The translations under genes and the position numbers were made by a program. A stretch of 64,000 nucleotides of DNA from Amoebophrya sp. A120 (Eukaryota; Sar; Dinophyceae; Syndiniales; Amoebophryaceae), in the NCBI GenBank assembly GCA_905178155.1, contig CAJINV010000002.1, positions 4,955,709 through 5,019,708 on the forward strand, given 5' to 3'. Below are positions 34,769 through 45,615 of the stretch, in pieces. The number at the start of each line of letters is the position of its first letter. Position 1 is the first letter of the stretch. The notes beneath the pieces were generated by a model. It made no database searches, was not told the origin of the DNA, and saw nothing but the letters and a program-made list of their open reading frames with translations.

Positions 34769-34790
34769 CTTGAACTAAAATGGCTACAGG
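34769..34790 (-). other. Spliced-leader-like relic
   Basis: The minus strand reads CCTGTAGCCATTTT then AGTTCAAG. Aligned to the dinoflagellate leader from memory, 18 of 21 positions match. The next bases are ATTCGAA; the relic at 5950-5974 is likewise followed by ATTCAAG. No donor GT follows. Confidence 0.45.
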
Positions 34791-36216
34791 GCACCAAAAA
34801 ACGCAGGGAAGACACCAAAAAACCGAAGGTCGTACTAAAAAAACACTCACGACCAGTACAAAAACACTCATGGCATGACGTCCTTCACAACATCAATTTG
34901 TTGTTTGAAGAAAAACTACTGCTGCAAGCATAAATTGCCACCGAGACATGGACCCACAAAATCTGAACAAAATGCTGAACAATCTGAAATGCCGTAAAGT
35001 TACTTAGTACTTCAGCGACACAGGATAAAATGGCGCGCCACTTTACAAATTGGTTCTTTTTTGGGTTGTTTACGTGTGGGTGTGCAGGCATGGGTAGTGC
35101 AAATCCGACAGGTCATCGAAATCTATCACTTTGACTTTGTATGGAAAGACCTACTTCGTTTCATTCCTGTCTTTGTGTCTTTCTAAAAAATGTGGATAGT
35201 GTCATCCCATTTTATTGTTTCTCCCCTGAAGTTCGTGCAAGCCATCCTACAGTGTATGGGTAGCGCCATCTTTTCTACCAACATCAAACCTTGATAATTT
35301 CTCCTACCTGCTCCGAATAGAAATCTGCTGAGAAGCTCGATCTATGTATTGCAATATCGCTAAAGGCTTTGGTACGGAAATACACCGTTTCACGACAAAG
35401 AAAGAGCGCTGCTCGCAGCTCAAACTGAGAGGGTGCCGCCGTGGTCTCTTGCGTTTCCGCGTGAAGAGCTGAGGGCTACGATAGCGCGAGCAAAACATCC
35501 TTACTCTTGCTTTCTTTTCCTTCAAAACCATCACTGCCTTTTCTTTATCTTTAAAACTAAAAGATCTTCTATGTTACTTTCTACCTTAAGCGCCGGCGGA
35601 AGAAAGCTAGTACTTCTATGTTGATCCATCCCTGGACTAGATACACTTAGCCTCATACTTTCCTTCCCAGCAATGCCCCCTATCTGCCCTAGCCTTGGCT
35701 TTGTTCTTCACACTGATATAGGAGCGGGTCGCTATTATTTACGCATAGCATTATACATGTGACGGGTACACCCGTGTACCTATATGGTTTTCAACTCAAA
35801 ATGCTTTTGGTTTTGAAAAGCACGTCCGCTTGTAATAAAGAAAAAAAGCTCCCAAGAATATTACGCCACCTCCAACTAATACTTATGTGAAATAAGACAA
35901 GGATCTCCAAGTGTTGCTATGGTACCGTAGCCGAGTGCTTGATAGGTGATTGAAGTTTTTTCTTTATGATGTATGATGGCAAGTTCCCCCGAAATAGTTT
36001 GAAAAACCCAGTATCGTCGCAAACAGGTAAAAAAATGTTACATGAAATTTCTGAAACGCCAACCTACTGCAGGTACAGCTTGATAAAAAAAAATCGAAAC
36101 TGTAATTATATCACCGCATATAATTCCGGCGCGCCCACGACGCTTTGCGAAAAATAAACACTTCCGGTACTACTTCTAAATACTACTCGATCTTCACATG
36201 TTCGGCGTTATCACAG

Positions 36217-39200
36217 CTACCCAAGACCCGGCGGAGCCTTGTGTGGTTTTTGCTTCTGCCCTCCCAAGAATCCTTTCCCGTTGCTCGTCCCACTCGACGT
36301 CCCGATGTGATTTTGCTGATTGCCACCTTTCGAGTGCTGGGACACATTGTTCTGCTGCACGATCGCGCTACCGCTAGCCTTCTTGCCGATCGCAATCGGC
36401 TCCACGGTGGCAGTTGATGTTCTCGAGGAGACATAATTTGTCCCTCTGATTCTCTCAGAACGAGAACTCCGAGCCGTGCTTTTTCCCCTGCGGCTGGTAC
36501 TCGCAATACTCCCTTGTCCATAAGATTCTTTCCGCCGGGATTTATTTCCTCTCGGAGCTGCCGCTATCGCGACACTGGCGTAGTTGGCCGTGCTAGTACT
36601 AGCTGTGTTTGTTGTACTATTGGTCGTACTACTAACGTTGAAAGCTGGCGCAAACATATTTTTCATAATTTCTGGTCGAAAGAATGGGCTTTTTTGTGCC
36701 GCAGCTGATCTTCCGGTCTGTTCGTGGGCGTCTTCGTCGTAATAATTCAAAACATTTCCAAACTGGTCGTACACAACATCCTCTCCATCCGCAGCATCAT
36801 GATCTAGTACTCCCGCAGGATTATCATCCACGTCCCCCGCCGCCCCGCTATTCACCGGCCCGCGGTAGGGCGTGACCTGGTTACTGCAATTGGCAACGCT
36901 GCCGGCGTAGGAACCTCCGTTGTTGTGGGCGGGTGTTGCCGCTCCACCATGTCTAACCATGTGATCGCAGTACTCTTGTGCGGCCAAGCAAATGCGAGAG
37001 GCGCTAACGGGGGCCGTGCCAGATTGTTCTTGATAAAGGCCACTTGCACTGCTGCCAGTCGCGGCGCAGTAGTTCGGCATCGAAGGTGGATGTTGCCCAT
37101 AGGGGTCCGCACCGTCGTGGCCGCTGTACAGCGCAGTATTGCACAATAAATCTTGCTCGATCATTGTCCGATCGTGCGGCTTCGCCGCTGCATAGTTTTT
37201 GTCACAATTCATCTTCGAAGATGACTTTGATTGCTTCGCCCGGGATGCAGTTGAGCAGTTGTTGCCTTTCCCCAAAAACTGATTCGCAGTGGAATCTTTC
37301 TTGCCGTGGCTGCCGCCTTTATAGCTGTGGGAAGGAACTCGTGCTCCTGCTAGAGGGAACGTCGGAGCAGTGGCGGATGATAGCACCATGGGCGACACAT
37401 CTACTCCGAGCTGAGAAGTGCTGTTGTTGTACTGCCCAAAATAGTAATCAGGGCTTATTCCACCTCCGGGACTTGTTGTAGAGCACGACTGCTGCAGGTA
37501 AAAGTTCTCGCTGCTGGCAGCAGTTAAGGGAAAATTATTGTAATAGTGCCACGACGATGGTGCGCTAGCACTGATATCGGGAGCTGCAACATGACCGTAG
37601 TGCTGGGCGGCGTAATTACTATACGGGAAGTTGTTGATGGTGTTGATGTTGTAGAAACCAGCGCTTGTTCCCGGATGATGAAACGTTTGCTGGTATAATT
37701 GTTGCGACGACACGCCTAGAAACGGTGACTGTTTTGCGCACCGGCTACTTGGGGTGCCGGTGCCCTTATAGCAGCTGCTGTTCCGAGGTGGATAATAATT
37801 CTTGCGATTGAAAACATCGTTCTTGCCGTGGTCTTTAGAGTTGTTTCCCTGCTTCATCATCTTCCCACCCGGGGTTGTCGGCGGCCCCTTTTTTCCTGAC
37901 GGATAAATTGGTAAACTCGGAGCGCCCTTCTTGCCCGTGGTTGTTCCCGGTGCTGCTGCAACACTGCCTTCTCCGCCTTTCGACGACGTGGTCCCGGAAT
38001 TTTCATTTGCATTGTGGGTCATGTGGGAACTGCCTTCTTGCTGGTGGTGCGCACCAATCATGGGTGAAATGTCCGAGGATGTTGAGAGGTTGTTGATGTT
38101 GTCCTCATGCAGCGCCGGAGAAGATTCATCCTGATTGAGTGCTGCTCCACCTCCACGACCTCCTATTGCAAGAATACTTTCAGGTCCTCCTCCTCCGTTC
38201 GTGCCGAAAGCCGCAGCAGGAGTAGCGGTGGCAGACCCGCTGCCGCCCGTTCTGGTGCTTGAGGTGGTGCCTCCTCCAGAATTATGATCGTCCGCTGCTA
38301 TTTTCAAAACGCCCTGCTCGGTAGTTGGCTTCTCAACAAAATTTGCTGATGTCGTTGCAATCTTCAGATTCAAAACCTCTTCTTTGAGTAGCTTCTCTAA
38401 TTCCGCCACTTGCTTCCGTTTCTCCTCGTCGACGACCCGATTGCAACACAGGTCGTTATTTTCGACACCAGGAACAACAGTAGTTGGCTGCCCCATCACG
38501 ACGCGGAGGTCCCCCTGTAGTGTTGTGCTAGCGGAAGTAGGAGCTTTAATATTCATACTACGTGCCAGCTGCTCCTGCTGCAGCTGCTGTTCCAGATGAG
38601 AGGAACTACTATATGAAACCGCCGCGAATCGTTCCCCACTGTCCACAGAGCCGGCCATCGGAGAGGACAGCAATGAGAGCAGGCCGGAGGTGGAGCTGCC
38701 ACATCCTTCATAGAACTGCTCCAAGTCTCGCTGTTGGTGACCACCTTGAAGCGAATCGAAAATGTTCGGGAAAATAACTGATGAATTCTTCGACAAATTC
38801 TTCTCGACAAACACTGGCTCTTCTTCACGACGACCTTGGGGCTGCTCGCCTTCTTGTTCGCGGGGGGGACCGGATCCGGATCCGGGATTTTTGCTACTTC
38901 TGGAATAAGCGGTGGACACGCTGGGAACAAAACCGCCACTCGCGCTCGAACTCCTTTCGACGTCCCGAGTGCTGGTCAAAAGTCCAGCTTGAGGCGGAGC
39001 AGCTTGGTTAATATTAAAACCTCGTGAGTCAACCTCTCCTCTTGACAACATACTAGCCGAATCAGCACCAGCCGCCCAAACCGCAGACCCTTGCCCAGCC
39101 CCGGATTGAAGCAGCTGTGAGCGAAGCTCTTCAATGGTCGAGAGAGGGGAACAACGGGGCTCCTTCTCTTGGTCGCCATTCTTCTGCTCGTCTCCTTGTT

Positions 39201-42200
39201 GCGCGCTTGTCGTCGTCCCCAGGTGGTTACCACCAACGTTTGCCGTCGCCTCAAACACTTGACCACTTTTTAGTTCCACCTCCTGTTGCTGCTCCTGGTA
39301 GAAGTTCTTGCTGTGATTAGAACCACTCCTGCCCGTTTGTTGTTGTTCCACAAGTGGTGCCAACGTCAGATCGCTCGGTGTAGAAACAGTTATAATACTG
39401 CACGCCCGCGATGTAGGACTCCTCCTGCCGGTCTGACTCAGACTCCTTTGCTGGTGCTCTTTCTCTATTGTCGCCAACGCGGAAAATTCCTTCGGCAAAA
39501 ACAACGCACTCAGACACTTCTGGCTGGCAAAGTCCTGCACATTTATCCGGCTCAACTGCTTTGCCATAAACTCAAACTGCCGGTAGAATTTGCTCTTGCT
39601 GGAGAGGACCAAAACTTCGTTGCTCACCGGGTCTTGCACGTGCAAATACCTCTTCACAACTTTTCTGGCTCGCTGGTGCTTTGTTCGCTTTTGAGGAGCA
39701 TCAGGATCATGTTGTTCATGATTCACCTCCAACACAGCATTTTCGTCACAACCCTGCTCCAGAAAAGCCCCCAATCCCGCCGAATCTAGTCCCAGCGGTA
39801 ACTTTTGGAACCCCCGGTCAACAATGTAGCAGAAAAACGCCGACAAAAGCTGAAACCAGGAAGCCTTCTGTCGTGGTCCTCGTGCGGTCTGTGTCTTGTC
39901 CGTGTCATTTATTGAAGAAGAGCAGGAAGAGGAAGGAGTACTACTCGAACTACACCTAGAAGTACCAAACAGGTTGTAGTGCTGCATCGCAAATACCGTG
40001 CCCATAATTTCCAACGCATACGGCGGAAACAAAACGAGACTTCCCTTTTGCTGCCCGCCATGTCCATGTCCCCCGCCACCTACCGCGCCAGGAGCGGGGA
40101 CCGCGGTGCCTTTGAAGGAGGTGGAACTGCAGGAGGTGTTGCAGTTCATCATCTGCTCATTACAAGTAGAACCACTGTCCACGGCCGGCCGAAAAGACGA
40201 ATTTCTCGACGACTCCTTCACGTCCGTATCTCCAGACAAGATCAGGCCGTTGCCGACACAGCCGTACCGCGCCCAGATCTTCAGCAGCAGTAAGAACTTC
40301 TTCACCCGGTGCGACTTCTCGCACACTTTCCGGATTTTCTCGGATCTCTGGACGCCAATGTCGAAGTTGATGTAGATGTAAATCGTCACCTGGTTGCGGA
40401 ACCGGCAACGCAGTCGCTTCGGGTGGGAAAACCGGAACTGCTGCACGTCAGCATAATCTTCTACTTCACACGCACTGATGCCGTCGCAGCTGCTGCGCGG
40501 ATCTGCTTCCGCCCCCGCAGCTGTTCCATTTTTACCAACTTTGCATCTCGGATTGTTCCAGAGCATTTATCCAAGAAAAAAACATTGTAGATGTAACTTT
40601 TTTGGAGGAACAGCATTACAAATTTGCCTGGCATGACAGCAAAAACCTGTCATGCGCAGATAGCACGTCGCGAAAACGACCTGTAATGGACCCTACGATG
40701 CATGCCAAGCATGACAGACGCAATCATCTTGCATGTTGCGCATCACAAATTTACATTAAAAACGTTTTTTTCTTGGATAGCATTCTGCTGCTCTGCACTG
40801 CTTCCACCGGCTGCAGAACGCACACGTCGGAAATCAGCATCTCCGGTGCAGCTTTTGCATACAACCCTCCTGCGGCCGCGCTGTGGTAGTTGTAACCACT
40901 GAAACTGCCACTGCGATTGTGTCGGCTTTGCAGTTCTCTCTCCACCCGCCGGCGCTCCTTGATCAGTTGCCGCATAATGTCCGCAAACCCGCTGTCAATC
41001 GTCTCCTCGCCTTTTTTCAACGAGAAATTCAGGTCGAAAGTCGAGGTAGTGGTGTCAGAGGAATTCGAATTATTGTGTGCTGCGCTGGTCGTGGTATTCG
41101 TATTATAAAGGCTGTCAGACGATTCTTGTTGTACTCCTGGAATTATGTAGTTGTGCGTTTGCTGCAGAGCTGAAAGCAGAACCTCCACCCCGGGGACAGC
41201 AGCAGTAGACGCTGCTGTTAATTGATGTTCCACCACAGCCGACGCTCGTTGGTCCGCGGTTGTCACAGAGCTTTTGCTATCAAATGTAAAAATGTCTGGG
41301 TCTGGAAGATTCTGAGACTTGTCATGCATGTTTTGCCTGGGCCATGATGTCTGTGATGCATGCCCTAGCATCATAGATTTTTTGAGGGCCTCGCGATGCC
41401 TATTCCGCATGACAAATGCCCTCTCCGCGTAGCAAAAATTACACTCCCTTTGCTGCTCATGCAATACAGATTTTTTTGGAGTCCAAACTTAGCATCACAA
41501 GTTGAATTCTTCCAGACCCAGACATTTCTACATTTGATATTTGCTGTGTGTCCTATTGAACAAAACGTTCTTCCCGCCTACGTCAAAGGACGTAACACTT
41601 GCGGAGGAAACGTTGGTACTCGTGCGGGGGCGGGCGGAACATGAAAGCTGCGGCGGCACTACCGGCGGTTTAGTATTCATTTCTCTCTTCTCGTTCTCCC
41701 CCAGCGGACGGACATCTTTTGCGGGCAAAAGAAACAGCCCGGTGCTTGCACTCCCGAAGGGCGTCGCCTTCCCGCGGTCCAGAATCCGCTCGAGGTAGCT
41801 CCTTGCCTCAAGCGCCAGGTTGGCGACGTGGATGGACTGCGGGGAGTCGGTAGCCAAGTAGGACGGTAGTAATTCCCGCTCGATCCATTTATCGAAAGCC
41901 GTCGGAGGTTCGAAGCGACAGCTTGGCTGCTCGACCGGAGGACGATCTGTGTTGGCAGGTTTGATAGGGACAACTCTCGCTTTATTTTAGGGCGCAGAAA
42001 AAATTGTCCGAGATGTATAAACCATATTCTATTTTTGCATGGGCCACTCTCCACATTGGCTCCAGTAAAATGATTGTTCTCTAGGCACTGCAGTATTAAC
42101 TCCACTCTGCGTATTGGATATCAAAGAGGTTCACTTACCGGGTAAGCCTGCCGCTTCCGCCGACGACGATGCGCCCGGGTTGCCACCAAGATCAGGGCCT

Positions 42201-45200
42201 TCTTTCGGCGTAGGGAACAACGACCCTTTGGGCTCCGAAACCACCTCCGTAGAGGGCCCTTCCTTCCCACTCTTTTGCGAGGACGCGGGGGAAGGCTGGT
42301 ACTGATCCTGCTGGTCGTTTTTGGATGCAACTACAGAAACGTCAGTACAACGACTGGTCGACGTGTCCGCGCCACGCCGTTGAGGACGGGGCGTCGTGTC
42401 CCGCCCACGCGAACGTTTTTCTTCCTTCACCGGATAAGTATGCTCAGAAATGCAACTAGTTTCATCATTTTCCACTGCACAGACTGAAATCTTCAACCGC
42501 TCTGCTCCGCAAGAAGGAGCAGCACTGGAACCGCTACTGGAACGAGAACCTTGTTCAGCCTGGAGCGTCGAGTCATCTTCTTTTTCGCCGGACCTAGCCG
42601 CGCTAGCTCCTCTCGTGTAGTTCCGCGCCCGCAGCAGTTCCTCCCGGGCGTAGGTGATACTTTTCCCGGCGGTGATCGCGGTTTTAGTGTCTGGCGAAGG
42701 ATATTCTGCAAGACCTTCTGCTCGGTCGTCCCTTTCAACATCTACTCCGACTGTACTATCAAATGCGTAGGTCTTGTCCAACGCTGATACTCCGATGTGT
42801 GAAACGTCCCACACGTCAGTGGCTTTTAGCGTAGCACCAGGCGGCGGTCCTGCAGCCGGAGGTCCTCGACTACATTCTCGTACCTCAAGATCACGATCTT
42901 CACAAGAACTCTCGTCTCCTTCTTCGCCGGCAGCTCTTGCTTCCTGGTTCACCTTCCGCCCAGTGGTCGGAGGCAAAGCTTCCGTTTTCTTGCACGACAC
43001 CGGAGTCCTCAGCACTTTGGTAGTCACGAGCTCATCGTCCTTCATCTTCGCGCGCGAAACTTCAGAAACGGCTGGCTGTGATGCTGGCGTAATAGGATCT
43101 AAATCTTCAGGATCTTCTTGTTCTCTCGTCGCACTCGCACCCGCAGCAGGACCACTTGGTATAATAATTTTTGCGATCGATTTACTGTCTTCTTCTAAAT
43201 TGAAATTGTATTGAAAGCCGTCGCAGGAACTCCCCGCGAGCGACGGCGGTTCATCTAGAAGTTGTTGGTGTTCTTCTTCGTCGCGTTTGTCTTCCGCTAC
43301 ACTAGACACTGCCGTCTGCGGGCTGCCGGTCCCGGAAACAGAAGAAGTGCCATCAAAGCAGGACCCGAAGGCAGCTGGATCATCTTGCTCTACTACCTGT
43401 TCCTCCGCTCGAAACATGAAACCTGTCGTGCACTTGCTGGGACTCCTCTCGCTCTCCGTCTCCCCGGGCGGCGGCGGCACAACTTCTTGCACGACTTGGT
43501 CATCAACATGAAGAACAGGTGGCGGTTGATGTTGTTCGTCCCCTACAGCTAACAAAGCCGTCGAGGAGGAGGCGCAACAACTCGCAGTAGAGCTGGTGCA
43601 ACCGTTGGTTTTATTTTTCTGCTGTTGGAAGGCCTGGCGCTTGGCGGCGGCGGAAAACACGATCTTTGAAGGGATTTTCGATCGCAAAACCTCTGTTCTG
43701 TGGTCCTCCTTGTTCTGCTCTCCTAGGCTCGTGGAGGAGGACATTGGGGAGCGTATGAAAGTGTCAGAATCGAAATTGACAAAATCGAAAAACTTGTGAT
43801 GCATAAAATCGATACCAGTTGGAGCCTCAGTTTCCAAGCGGCGCATGACAAATTTCGGGAGCACCCAGATCGAGTCTGTCATGCTGTTTGGGCAAAGAAG
43901 ACTGCTCCTCTCATGCTACTCTGGCAGCAGATTGCATACCCCTAAACAGGCTTACAATCGGTCTCATTTGCCTGCTCTCCAATACAGGCCCGCAGTGCCC
44001 TACATTTTATGCATCACAAATTTTTCGACTTTGTCGATTTCGATTCTGACACATCCATAGAGCAAGTAGATGAAATACTGTGGTCCACCACCAAAGGGAT
44101 AGTAAACGAGGAGGTGCCAGCTGCACCACTTCTGGGCCACTTTGCTGCTGCACCCGAAGAAGAACCTCCGCCCGGTATCCTGATTAAAAACGTCCCCACA
44201 CCAGAGTCAAGTTGGCAAATCTGCTAGACAAATCACACAGCTTTGGTTGTTTGGCATGACAAGTCTGTCCTCGTAGTGTAATCCTGTTTCGCTAGCTCCG
44301 AAGCATTACAGATCTAGCCTACCATGCTGATTCTAGCATCACAAATTCCAAAACACGAACAGAAAATGCTTCTCATAGGGCTCCGCATGAGAAACTTGTT
44401 TGGCATGCAGAGTTGCATGACAACTCTGGGATGGGTACGTTTTTACATAGGATACCCGGCGTCGTGGAGAACTGTAGCAGCCCCGGTCTACAACCAGAGG
44501 ACCCGCCTCCGCTTTTCCCGGATCTGGGCGTGTTTGAAATCATCGCCTCGCCCAACGACGCGTATCAACTGCAAAAGTGTCTGGGTCTGGAAGAATGCCA
44601 GACTTGTCATGCAGGTTTTCCAGATACCATGGCTGATGGCACTTAGGATGAAGGGGGCAGTCCTCAACCAATACACATTGGAAGAGGGGACCCCAACCCC
44701 CTGGGGGTGAAGAATCGAGGGTCATGCAGGTTTTCCATGACCCGCGAGGTCTGGCATGTAGGAAAGAGCATGACAGATTCTGTGAGAGTTCTATCGTGTC
44801 TGTCCTGCGTGAGAAACTGCCTCTCGATTAGGTCAAAAGTGGACAGCTTTTGGTAATCACGCAACACAGATTTTTTTTACATGATTCAGAATTAGCATGA
44901 CAAGTTGCTTTATTCCAGACCCAGACATTTTTGCATTTGATAACGCGCTGCTGCCGTTGATACTCGCACTGTTCAGCTCCACGTTTTGCCCCACCGCCTT
45001 CTGGTTAAACGCCGTGGTTTTGTTCTTGGCACGCAGGATTCCCAACTCCACGGTCTCCCGCTCTTTCGGCACGAAATTTTTATGCTTCGTGGTCTGGTGA
45101 CTCCACAAATAGCTCGGCTGCCGGTCGAGGAGGCTCGGAGTTCGGGCGGCGGACGACGCATTTCGATCGCTCGTAGCAGAGGAGGGGGAGGGAGTTCCCG

Positions 45201-45615
45201 GGGTCGTATATGTTGATGTCCCAACCGGACTTGCTGCTGCCGCAGCAGTAGGGGTAGTTGAAGTTTTTGGAGTTGTAGCACCTCCAAAAGCTGCGCCAGT
45301 CCCTTTCGTGTATGTTTCCCTTGTGCTGGAAATTGTGCCCCCACCCTTGCTAGGTATTTTGATTTTCAACCCATTCGTAGTTCTATCCGGGGCCGGCTTG
45401 TTGGGAATTCTTGCCAAAAAATCTAGTCGTGGGGACGCTGCTTTAGCCTTACTCTTCTCACTTTTCGGATGCGGCACTGGCACAGGGATGCTACCCACAT
45501 CGATGGCTTTAGTACAGGTTTGTTCTTTCTTCTCGTACGCCGTTCCGACGACCTCCAGGGCCGGAAGCTGTGGTGGCTGGGTACAAGGTCTGGACGCTTT
45601 TGGTGATGACACCAT
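36217..45615 (-). CDS. Giant non-canonical poly(A)/poly(U) polymerase (Cid1/Trf4-like nucleotidyltransferase)
   Basis: Seven exons: 45615..44943, 44557..44455, 44170..44060, 43748..42139, 41946..41540, 41272..40780 and 40562..36217, giving 7743 nt, 2580 aa. About 830 low-complexity residues precede the enzyme. Its start is FDKWIERELLPSY, then the helical turn PFGSASTGLFLLP (about residue 897). Cid1-like SDVCVLQP (about 1117), FDIGV (about 1201) and RVKKFLLLLKIWARYG follow, then FPPYALEIMGTVF and a PAP-associated segment with YLHVQDPVSNEV. In this family three Asp coordinate metal ions for nucleotide addition to RNA 3' ends. Here the first two are separated by about 200 inserted residues. The last 1000 residues are N/S/G/Y-rich and may drive RNP condensation (inference). 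Five introners plus one canonical intron (CCCG|GTAAGT to ACACAG|ATCG, 192 bp) interrupt the gene. Confidence 0.82.
40568..40779. mobile_element. Introner element 14 (family D, TATCCAAGAAAAAAAC TIR)
   Basis: TIRs TATCCAAGAAAAAAACATTG and the complement of TATCCAAGAAAAAAACGTTT. The TSD GCATT is perfect. At 212 bp it is the only family D copy here. The interior carries the same TTTGCCTGGCATGACAG-type motifs as other families. Removal joins AVQSRMLWNNP in the polymerase. Confidence 0.93.
41278..41539. mobile_element. Introner element 15 (family A, 262-bp subtype)
   Basis: TIRs TATCAAATGTAAAAATGTCT and the complement of TATCAAATGTAGAAATGTCT. The TSD TTTGC is perfect. Length is 262 bp. It is nearly identical throughout to element 8 (22237). 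Removal joins RTHSKSSVTTAD. Confidence 0.95.
41947..42138 (-). other. Canonical spliceosomal intron in the polymerase gene
   Basis: The donor is CCCG|GTAAGTGAAC and the acceptor is CAACACAG|ATCG; length is 192 bp. The join reads AAGLPDRPPVEQ and keeps the frame. It has no TIR and no 5-bp duplication, so it contrasts with the five introners in the same gene. Confidence 0.85.
43754..44059. mobile_element. Introner element 16 (family E, TGTCAGAATCG TIR)
   Basis: The inverted repeat is about 50 bp: TATGAAAGTGTCAGAATCGA at the left and the complement of TATGGATGTGTCAGAATCGA at the right, continuing through TTGTGATGCATAAAA. The TSD is GAGCG/GAGCA, 4/5. Length is 306 bp. It is the only family E copy here. 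Removal joins SISSTCSPMSSST in the polymerase N-terminus. Confidence 0.88.
44176..44454. mobile_element. Introner element 17 (family B)
   Basis: TIRs TATCCTGATTAAAAACGTCC and the complement of TATCCTATGTAAAAACGTAC. The TSD CCCGG is perfect. Length is 279 bp. Removal joins FSTTPGGGSSSG. The coding block between this element and element 18 is about 108 bp. Confidence 0.94.
44563..44942. mobile_element. Introner element 18 (family A, enlarged by internal duplication)
   Basis: TIRs TATCAACTGCAAAAGTGTCT and the complement of TATCAAATGCAAAAATGTCT. The TSD ACGCG is perfect. At 380 bp it is about 118 bp longer than related copies. The motif GTCATGCAGGTTTTCCA occurs twice (about 44606 and 44721), bracketing extra sequence. 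Removal joins NGSSASLGEAM. Confidence 0.93.

Larger units (their letters stand above)
33161..36216. other. Gene-poor stretch
   Basis: About 3 kb of A/T-rich DNA, including a GT dinucleotide run near 33641-33658. A plus-strand ORF at 33549-33911 and two overlapping short ones to 34120 are K/R/Q-rich and lack motifs. A minus-strand ORF at 34340-34657 follows a spliced-leader relic (separate entry). No introner TIRs are present. Confidence 0.45.
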
